From: Tessaracoccus oleiagri
Lineage (GTDB): Bacteria > Actinomycetota > Actinomycetes > Propionibacteriales > Propionibacteriaceae
Direction: 5' to 3'
Assembly (NCBI RefSeq): GCF_900103275.1
Contig: NZ_FNGP01000005.1
Location: 1 to 64,000, forward strand
Length of the DNA stretch: 64,000 nt
Below the pieces are notes generated by a model that saw only the letters and a list, made by a program, of their open reading frames with translations, did no database searches and was not told the origin of the DNA. Position 1 is the first letter of the stretch. Each line of letters starts with the position of its first letter. The translations under genes and the position numbers were made by a program. Positions 58,238 to 64,000 of this stretch are shown here, piece by piece.

Positions 58238-59304
58238 CCACCGTCCACGTGCCCTCCCAGCTCGGGCCCTACGACGTGCACCTCGGCCACGGGGCGCTCG
58301 AGCGCCTGCCCGCGCTCGTCGGGGACGCCGGCCGCGTGGCGGTGATCCATCCCGAGTCGCTGCCCCGCCTCGCCGACGAGGTGGCCGCTCTGGTGGACGC
58401 ACCCGTCCTGCGCGTTGCCGTCCCGGACGCCGAAGCCGCGAAGACCGCGGACGTCCTGGCGACGTGCTGGAGCCGCCTCGCCGAGGCGGGCTTCACGCGC
58501 AACGACCTGGTCGTGGGCATCGGAGGCGGCACGACGACCGACCTCGCCGGCTTCGTCGCTGCCACCTGGCTGCGCGGCGTGCGCTACGTCTCCGTCCCGA
58601 CGACCGTGCTCGCGATGGTGGACGCTGCGGTCGGGGGCAAGACCGGAATCAACCTGCCGGCGGGCAAGAACCTCGTCGGCGCCTTCTACGAGCCCGCCGG
58701 AGTGATCTGCGACTTCCGGCTGCTCGAGTCACTGCCCGGCGCGGACCTGCGAGCCGGGTTCGCCGAGATCATCAAGTGTGGCTTCATCGCCGACCCCGCG
58801 ATCCTGGACCTCGCCGACCGCGACGACCGCCTCGAGCCCGGCTCACTCACCTTCGCCGAGCTGGTGCGCCGCGCGGTCGCAGTGAAGGCTGCGGTCGTGG
58901 CGGCGGATCTCCGCGAGGCCACGTCCTCCGGCGACCGGGTGGGCAGGGAGGCACTCAACTACGGCCACACGCTGGGCCACGCGATCGAGGCGCACGCCGG
59001 CTACACGTGGCGCCACGGCGAGGCGATCTCGGTGGGCATGGCCTGGATCGCGCGGGTCTCCCGCAGCCTCCTCGGCCTCGCCGACGAGGTGGTGGCCCAA
59101 CACGACGAGTTGCTGTCGGACCTGGGGCTGCCGCTGCGCTACCCGGGCGCGGACTACGCGTCGCTGCGGGCGATCATGAGCCTCGACAAGAAGGCGCGTG
59201 GCAACACGCTCCGGCTGGTGGGCCTGCGCGCCGTCGGCCGGCCGACGATCATCGCCGGGGCCGACGAGCGCGTGCTCGAGTCCGCCTACCGCGAGCTCGG
59301 CTGA
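58234..59304 (+). CDS. aroB: 3-dehydroquinate synthase
   Basis: A 356-residue NAD+- and metal-dependent enzyme converting DAHP to 3-dehydroquinate. VVGIGGGTTTDLAGFVAATW, GGKTGINLPAGKNLVGAFY, EIIKCGFI and NYGHTLGHAIEAH (zinc ligands) are intact. The GTG start (58234) overlaps the aroK stop by four bases. Its last 19 bases overlap the convergent lutC. Together aroEBCK cover most of the shikimate pathway. Confidence 0.96.
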   Translation: MTTVHVPSQLGPYDVHLGHGALERLPALVGDAGRVAVIHPESLPRLADEVAALVDAPVLRVAVPDAEAAKTADVLATCWSRLAEAGFTRNDLVVGIGGGTTTDLAGFVAATWLRGVRYVSVPTTVLAMVDAAVGGKTGINLPAGKNLVGAFYEPAGVICDFRLLESLPGADLRAGFAEIIKCGFIADPAILDLADRDDRLEPGSLTFAELVRRAVAVKAAVVAADLREATSSGDRVGREALNYGHTLGHAIEAHAGYTWRHGEAISVGMAWIARVSRSLLGLADEVVAQHDELLSDLGLPLRYPGADYASLRAIMSLDKKARGNTLRLVGLRAVGRPTIIAGADERVLESAYRELG

Positions 59305-59951
59305 GCCTCCAACACGACGAACAGGTTGCGGGGGCCATGGACGCCCTCCACGCGGGCGAGCTCGATGTCGCTCGTCGCGGAACCGCCGCTGATCCACGTG
59401 ATGGGCCGCCGGGCCTCGACCGCCGGCCGCAGCCGCGCCACCGCCTCCGGGATGTCGGAGACCACCTGGTCCTCGCGCACGACGCAGACGTGCCGGTCGG
59501 GCACCAGCGTGAGCGCGCGGCGACCCTGGTCGTCGTCGTGGTCGAGGCAGATGGTCCCGGTCTCCGCAGCGGCCACCCGGGCGCCCGTGAGGACCGCGTC
59601 GACCTCGTTCAGTTCGGCGTGGCTCAGCACGGGCTCGTCCCGGACGACGGTGAAGCCCCCGGCCTCCAGAGCCGCCACCCAGGTGTCCTGGACACCGGAC
59701 GGCACGAGCACGGACTTCGCGCCGAGCTCGGTGAGGGCCTCGACGATCGCCCGACCGGTGCCGTCGGCGCCGGTGCGGACGATGCGCGCCTTGTAGTCCT
59801 CGATGTTCTCGACGAACGTGTCGAGCACGTCGCCCACGGGCGTGGGGCGACCATAGGCCCAGTCGACCGGGACATCCCTCACCGGGTCCTTCTCGCGTAT
59901 GTCGGCCGTGGCCCGGCGGATCCGCTCCAGGATCTCCTCGCGCGCGCTCAT
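59286..59951 (-). CDS. lutC: lactate utilization protein C (LUD domain)
   Basis: A 221-residue LUD-domain protein, the third component of the LutABC L-lactate-oxidising system. An N-terminal helix (SAREEILERIRRA) precedes the LUD fold with VENIEDYKARIV, SVLVPSGVQ, AAAETGTICLD and PITWISGGSATSDIELARVEGVHG. ATG 59951 overlaps the lutB stop by four bases; the longer frame upstream is a phase of lutB. It ends 19 bases inside convergent aroB. Confidence 0.9.
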   Translation of the reverse strand: MSAREEILERIRRATADIREKDPVRDVPVDWAYGRPTPVGDVLDTFVENIEDYKARIVRTGADGTGRAIVEALTELGAKSVLVPSGVQDTWVAALEAGGFTVVRDEPVLSHAELNEVDAVLTGARVAAAETGTICLDHDDDQGRRALTLVPDRHVCVVREDQVVSDIPEAVARLRPAVEARRPITWISGGSATSDIELARVEGVHGPRNLFVVLEAQPSSR

Positions 59952-61465
59952 CTCTGTTCCTCTCTTGCGTCCCACCACTCGCGGAAGGTCTGCGCCGGCG
60001 GCATGGGGAGGTCGCGGGCGTTGGTCCAGGCCGACGGGTAGCCCGGGATCGGCAGCGGCCCGATGTACTTGCGGCGCTTCATCAGCCGGGCGGCCGCCTG
60101 CGTGGCCACCTGGGCGCCGGCCAGCCGCTGGCCCTTGCCCATCATCCAGCCGATGCCCTTGAACAGGAGGCTCTCGCCCGTGGGCAGCTTGTGCGTCTTG
60201 CGCTTGTATTCGACGACCTTGTGGCGCATGTGGACGAGGATGTCCGAGATCGGGATCCGCACCGGGCAGACGTCGTTGCACGCGCCGCAGAGCGACGAGG
60301 CGAACGGTAGCGACTGGTCGATCGGGCTCGCGACGCCGCGCAGCTGCGGGGTGAGGATCGAGCCGATCGGGCCGGGATAGACCGAGCCGTAGGCGTGCCC
60401 GCCGACCCGTTCGTAGACGGGGCAGACGTTCATGCAGGCGGAGCAGCGGATGCACCGCAGCGCCTCGCGGCCCACCGGGTCGGCGAGCACGTTCGTACGG
60501 CCGTTGTCGAGAAGCACGACGTGCAGGTCCTGCGGTCCGTCGCCCTCGGTCACGCCCGTCCAGATTGACGTGTAGGGGTTCATCCGCTCGCCCGTGGAGG
60601 ACCGGGGGAGCAGCCGGAGGAACACCTCGAGGTCCTCGAACGTGGGAAGGAGCTTCTCGATGCCGACCACCGAGATGAGCGTCTCCGGGAGCGTGAGGCA
60701 CATGCGCCCGTTGCCCTCGGACTCCACGATGACCACCGAACCGGTCTCGGCGACGATGAAGTTGCCGCCCGAGATCGCCACCTTCGCGCGGAGGAACTTC
60801 TCCCGCAGGTGGGTGCGCGCGGCGGCTGCCAACTCCGGCGGGTCGTCGCTGATGTCCGGCGGCGCCGGGGTGCCCCAGTTGCCCATCTCCTCGAGGAAGA
60901 TCTCCCGGACCTCGGAGCGGTTGCGGTGGATGGCAGGCACGAGGATGTGGCTGGGGCGGTCGTGCCCGAGCTGGACGATCAGCTCGGCGAGGTCCGTCTC
61001 CCACGCGGCGATGCCGGCCTCCTCGAGCGCCTCGTTGAGCTCCGTCTCCTGGGTCACCATCGACTTGATCTTCACGACCTCGTCGGTGCCCTTGGACTTG
61101 GCGATCTCCACGACGATGCGGTTGGCCTCCTCGGCGTCGCGGGCCCAGTGGACCGTTATCCCGGCGCGGGTCATGGCCTCCTCGGCCTGCACCAGGTAGT
61201 GGTCCAGGTGGCGGCCGACGCGGTTCTTGATCTGCTCGCCGGCGACCCGCAGCTCCTCCCAGTCGTGCACCTCGGCCGCGCGCAGCGCACGCTTGCCGCG
61301 GATCGTCGTCGTGGCGTGGCGCAGGTTGCGCCGCAGTTGCTGGTTCTCGAGCTCCTTCTTCACCCCCTTCGGGAAGGCGGGCATGCCCAGGTAGCTGCCC
61401 GTCGGCGGTGCGGGGGTGAGTCGCGGCTTCGCGACGCTCCCCTCGGTCCTGTGGTCGATGCTCAT
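59948..61465 (-). CDS. lutB: lactate utilization iron-sulfur protein B
   Basis: A 505-residue protein with an N-terminal LUD domain (IKSMVTQETELNEALEEAG, VAISGGNFIVAETGSVVIV) and two ferredoxin-type [4Fe-4S] motifs: CIRCSACMNVCPVY and CGACNDVCPVRIP. It is the large subunit of the LutABC lactate dehydrogenase system, passing electrons from LutA or LutC. ATG 61465 overlaps lutA by four bases. Confidence 0.93.
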   Translation of the reverse strand: MSIDHRTEGSVAKPRLTPAPPTGSYLGMPAFPKGVKKELENQQLRRNLRHATTTIRGKRALRAAEVHDWEELRVAGEQIKNRVGRHLDHYLVQAEEAMTRAGITVHWARDAEEANRIVVEIAKSKGTDEVVKIKSMVTQETELNEALEEAGIAAWETDLAELIVQLGHDRPSHILVPAIHRNRSEVREIFLEEMGNWGTPAPPDISDDPPELAAAARTHLREKFLRAKVAISGGNFIVAETGSVVIVESEGNGRMCLTLPETLISVVGIEKLLPTFEDLEVFLRLLPRSSTGERMNPYTSIWTGVTEGDGPQDLHVVLLDNGRTNVLADPVGREALRCIRCSACMNVCPVYERVGGHAYGSVYPGPIGSILTPQLRGVASPIDQSLPFASSLCGACNDVCPVRIPISDILVHMRHKVVEYKRKTHKLPTGESLLFKGIGWMMGKGQRLAGAQVATQAAARLMKRRKYIGPLPIPGYPSAWTNARDLPMPPAQTFREWWDAREEQR

Positions 61466-62223
61466 GCGATCGCTGCCTCCTCGGTCTGGGCCAGGATCTC
61501 GGCCAGGTGGATCGGCTTCACGCCGGTGTTGCCCCGGTGCAGGACGCCGCCGATGTTCATCAGGCAGGCGTTGTCCCCGGCCACGACGTACTCGGCGCCC
61601 GTGGACACGGCATTGCGGGCCTTGTCCGTCGCCATGGCCACGGAGACCTCCGAGTTCTTCACGGAGAACGTGCCGCCGAAGCCGCAGCACTGCTCGGCGT
61701 CGGGCAGGTCGAGGATCGTGATCCCCTTGACCGCCCGGAGCAGTTGCATGGGCCGGTCGCCCACCTTGGCCACGCGGAGCGAGTGGCAGGTGGGGTGGAA
61801 CGTCACCCGGTGCGGGAAGTAGGCACCGACGTCGGTGACGTCCAGGACGTCGACGAGGAACTCGCTGAAGTCGTACGTCCGCTTCACGACCTCCTCCGAC
61901 ACCGACTTGAGCGCCTTGTCACCCGCGTGCTCGGCCAGCATCGGGTGCTGGTGGCGGACCGCCCCGATGCACGACCCCGATGGCCCGACGATGTAGTCGT
62001 AGTCCTCGAAGGTCCTCACGTAGTTGCGGACACTCGGCACGGCCTCGTCGTAGTAGCCCGTGTTGGTGAGCATCTGCCCGCAGCACGTCTGCGACTTCGG
62101 GAACACCACCTTGCAGCCGAGCCGCTCCAGCACCGTCACCACGGCCTGGGGCGTCGTGGGGAACATCGTGTCGTTGATGCAGGTGGCGAACAGCGCCACC
62201 GTCTTTCCGTCTCCGGGTTTCAT
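61462..62223 (-). CDS. lutA: lactate utilization protein A (CCG-domain Fe-S)
   Basis: A 253-residue protein with two CCG cysteine-rich repeats (SQTCCGQM and AEQCCGFGG), the type that binds [4Fe-4S] clusters or thiol redox centres in LutA/GlpC-like subunits. AAGGAGAACG precedes the ATG. It lies 24 bases after the lactate permease gene and is coupled to lutB by four bases. Confidence 0.93.
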   Translation of the reverse strand: MKPGDGKTVALFATCINDTMFPTTPQAVVTVLERLGCKVVFPKSQTCCGQMLTNTGYYDEAVPSVRNYVRTFEDYDYIVGPSGSCIGAVRHQHPMLAEHAGDKALKSVSEEVVKRTYDFSEFLVDVLDVTDVGAYFPHRVTFHPTCHSLRVAKVGDRPMQLLRAVKGITILDLPDAEQCCGFGGTFSVKNSEVSVAMATDKARNAVSTGAEYVVAGDNACLMNIGGVLHRGNTGVKPIHLAEILAQTEEAAIA

Positions 62224-62247
62224 CGTTCTCCTTCGCTGGGCGGCGGA

Positions 62248-63909
62248 TCAGAAGTTCGGGAGCATCCAGCCGAGGACCGGCGTGGACTGGAGCCCGATCA
62301 GCAGGCACATGGCGACGAGCATGCCGAGGCTCCACCAGATCATGCGGCGGAACAGGATGGACTCGCCGCCCAGCAGCCCCACGGACGTCGCCGCGATGGC
62401 CAGGTTCTGCGGGCTGATCATCTTGCCGAGCACGCCACCGGAGGTGTTGGCGGACACCAGCAGGATGGGGTCCAGACCGGTGTTCTCGGCGGTGGTCTGC
62501 TGGAGGGTGGCGAAGAGGGCGTTGGCCGACGTGTCCGAGCCGGTCACGGCGGTGCCGATCCAGCCGAGGACCGGGCTGAAGAACGCGAAGGCGGTGCCCA
62601 CGCCCGCGATCCAGGTGCCGATCGTGACCGTCTGCCCGGAAAAGTTCATGACGTAGGCGAGCGAGAGCACCGAGCCGATGGTGAGGAACGTCCAACGCAG
62701 CTTGTACACGGTGGCCCACAGTTCACCGAACAGCGCCTTGGGACCCACGCGGTACACGGCCGCGGTGATCAGTGTCGTGATGACGAGCAGGCTGCCCGGC
62801 CCGGAGAGCCACTGGAAGTTGTAGATGGCGGAGGCTGACGGCTCGCCGGCGGAGTTGAGGAGGTTGCCGTACAGGCCGGGCCACTGGATCTTGACGTCGG
62901 TCGAGGCGAGCCAGGCGGTGATCGCAGGGACGAGCTTCGCAAGGGAGAAGATCACGATGACGAGCAGGTAGGGGAACAGCGCCATGAAGATGCGACCGGC
63001 GCCGATGTTGCCGCCCGCGGGGGCCTCGGCGGCCACGGCCGCGGTGTTCTCGGTGCGACGCTCGGCGAGCATCCGCTCGGACGCCGCTTCACCGCCCTTC
63101 GGCTTCCAGAAGCGCAGCAGGAGCACGCCGACGGCCAGGCCGGTCAGCGAGGCGATGACGTCGGCCAGTTCCACCGACAGGTAGGTGGCGGAGACCCACT
63201 GGGCGATGGCGAAGCCGGTGCCGATGGCCAGGGTCGCCGGCCACGTCTGCTTGAGTCCGCGCCAGCCGTCGGCCACGAGCACGAGGAGGGCGGGGACGAA
63301 GAAGGCGAGCACGGGGGTCTGGTGACCGACGTAGGCGCCGATCTGGTGGTAGTCGATGCCGGTCAGGTTGCCCGCGGTGATGATCGGGATGGCGATGGCG
63401 CCGAAGGCGACGGGTGCGGTGTTCGCGAGGAGGACGACCATGGCGGCGCGGAGCGCGGAGAAGCCCACGGCCATCAGCATGACGGCGGTGATGGCGACGG
63501 GTGCGCCGAAGCCGGCCAGCGCCTCGAGGAGGCCGCCGAAGCAGAAGGCGATGAGGATCGCCAGCACGCGCGGATCGTCGGAGATGAGGTGGAACGTGGC
63601 ACGGAGGTCCTCGAACCGGCCGCTCACGACCGTGGTCTGGTAGAGCCAGATGGCCGTGAGCACGATCCAGGTGATCGGGAAGAGGCCGAAGACCGCTCCC
63701 TGCGTCGCCGAGAGGAGGGTCAGGTCCCAGGGCATCTGGAAGGCGAAGATCGCCACCAGTATGGCCGTGCCGAGGGAGGCGAGGCCGGCCCAGTGCGCCT
63801 TCCACCTCAGGCCACCCAGGGTGATGAACATCACCAGCAGCGGGAGCATGGCTACCAGGGCTGACCAGAGCAGGCTTCCGCCCACCGGGTCGATTTGCGG
63901 TTGGAACAT
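62248..63909 (-). CDS. lldP: L-lactate permease
   Basis: A 553-residue LctP/LldP-family transporter with about 12-14 membrane segments. GGLLEALAGFGAPVAITAVML, NTAPVAFGAIAIPIITAGNL and LLVSANTSGGVLGKMISPQNLAIA are conserved family stretches. An in-frame start at 63957 is possible, but ATG 63909 with GGAG eight bases upstream and the usual FQPQIDPVGGSLL opening is preferred. It leads the operon lldP-lutA-lutB-lutC. Confidence 0.92.
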   Translation of the reverse strand: MFQPQIDPVGGSLLWSALVAMLPLLVMFITLGGLRWKAHWAGLASLGTAILVAIFAFQMPWDLTLLSATQGAVFGLFPITWIVLTAIWLYQTTVVSGRFEDLRATFHLISDDPRVLAILIAFCFGGLLEALAGFGAPVAITAVMLMAVGFSALRAAMVVLLANTAPVAFGAIAIPIITAGNLTGIDYHQIGAYVGHQTPVLAFFVPALLVLVADGWRGLKQTWPATLAIGTGFAIAQWVSATYLSVELADVIASLTGLAVGVLLLRFWKPKGGEAASERMLAERRTENTAAVAAEAPAGGNIGAGRIFMALFPYLLVIVIFSLAKLVPAITAWLASTDVKIQWPGLYGNLLNSAGEPSASAIYNFQWLSGPGSLLVITTLITAAVYRVGPKALFGELWATVYKLRWTFLTIGSVLSLAYVMNFSGQTVTIGTWIAGVGTAFAFFSPVLGWIGTAVTGSDTSANALFATLQQTTAENTGLDPILLVSANTSGGVLGKMISPQNLAIAATSVGLLGGESILFRRMIWWSLGMLVAMCLLIGLQSTPVLGWMLPNF

Positions 63910-63967
63910 CGCAAGAACTCCATCGTTCGGTCCGGAAGACGGGTGTCCCGAGGGCACCTGTTCCGGA

Positions 63968-63978
63968 TGGTACTACCT
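63968..63978. promoter_or_regulatory. possible GntR/FadR-type (LldR-like) operator
   Basis: TGGTACTACCT contains GGTA-C-TACC (63969-63977), a perfect 9-base palindrome of the TGGTnnnACCA type bound by FadR/GntR-family regulators such as LldR. It lies about 59 bases before the lldP ATG. The final base differs from the consensus; the regulator gene is not in the window. Confidence 0.4.
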
Positions 63979-64000
63979 AATAGGGCGAACCTACGGCATT

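Noticed and set aside
1-64000. tRNA, rRNA, CRISPR, IS element and attachment-site signals
   Set aside because: Reading both strands by eye showed no cloverleaf, regular repeat-spacer array, transposase frame or flanking direct repeats. Short elements could still be missed without a computed search.

Overview
The window is high-GC, densely coded DNA from an actinobacterium. The best guess is Propionibacteriales, family Propionibacteriaceae or a relative; this is inferred from gene content and gene order, not proven. Pointers are GTG and TTG starts, many 1-base and 4-base stop/start overlaps, an IdeR/DtxR-type iron box, a PriA-type HisA, an actinobacterial small-protein pair between rarA and alaS, and a backbone whose order (ruvC-ruvA-ruvB, yajC-secD-secF, apt, rel, glyoxalase-II-like gene, hisS, aspS, rarA, alaS, ruvX, mltG, aroE-aroC-aroK-aroB) closely follows Mycobacterium tuberculosis. 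No rRNA, tRNA, insertion sequence, prophage, CRISPR array or replication origin was seen. No stretch over 300 bases lacks a gene.

Layout. 1-6.9 kb is accessory: a YdhR-like protein, an unusual Imm-5-like/Arr (rifamycin ADP-ribosyltransferase) fusion, a short membrane protein, a G6PD-like enzyme, a YuiF/NhaC-type antiporter, a HIT protein, a methyltransferase and a DUF2249 protein behind a perfect AT-rich palindrome. 6.9-9.7 kb is a large glycoside hydrolase family 2 protein with a DUF2804 module fused at its C terminus. 9.8-18.2 kb holds dnaE, a membrane protein and hisD-hisC-hisB-hisH-priA. The his run is joined by an 8-base overlap to a three-gene unit (18.2-22.9 kb): fatty-acyl reductase fused to an HAD phosphatase, a LarA-like (DUF2088) protein and a PlsC-like acyltransferase. 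Both of the latter appear to lack a hallmark active-site residue. This unit is the best candidate for an undescribed pathway, probably making a fatty-alcohol- or ether-type lipid.

22.9-36.3 kb is the conserved backbone: yebC, ruvCAB, yajC-secD-secF, apt, a K+ channel with an RCK domain, bifunctional rel, a DUF349 coiled-coil protein, a metallo-hydrolase and hisS. 36.4-44.2 kb holds a uracil-type permease, a small membrane protein, an alpha/beta hydrolase and an iron-siderophore uptake operon (binding lipoprotein, two permeases, ATPase, siderophore-interacting protein) behind an IdeR-like box. 44.3-51.5 kb has aspS, a secreted ScyD/ScyE-like protein, a flavoprotein monooxygenase broken by one in-frame amber codon, a luciferase-like flavin enzyme, rarA and two small proteins. 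51.5-59.3 kb is alaS-ruvX-mltG-aroE-aroC-aroK-aroB. 59.3-63.9 kb is the L-lactate utilisation operon lldP-lutA-lutB-lutC on the minus strand, with a possible GntR-type operator at the right edge.

Functionally the window joins housekeeping (replication, recombination, translation, protein export, stringent response, histidine and shikimate pathways) to nutrient modules (lactate, iron, uracil) and a few unusual fusions. Several genes are short internal or overlapping frames hidden inside longer open frames, and a number of starts were moved downstream on ribosome-binding-site evidence.
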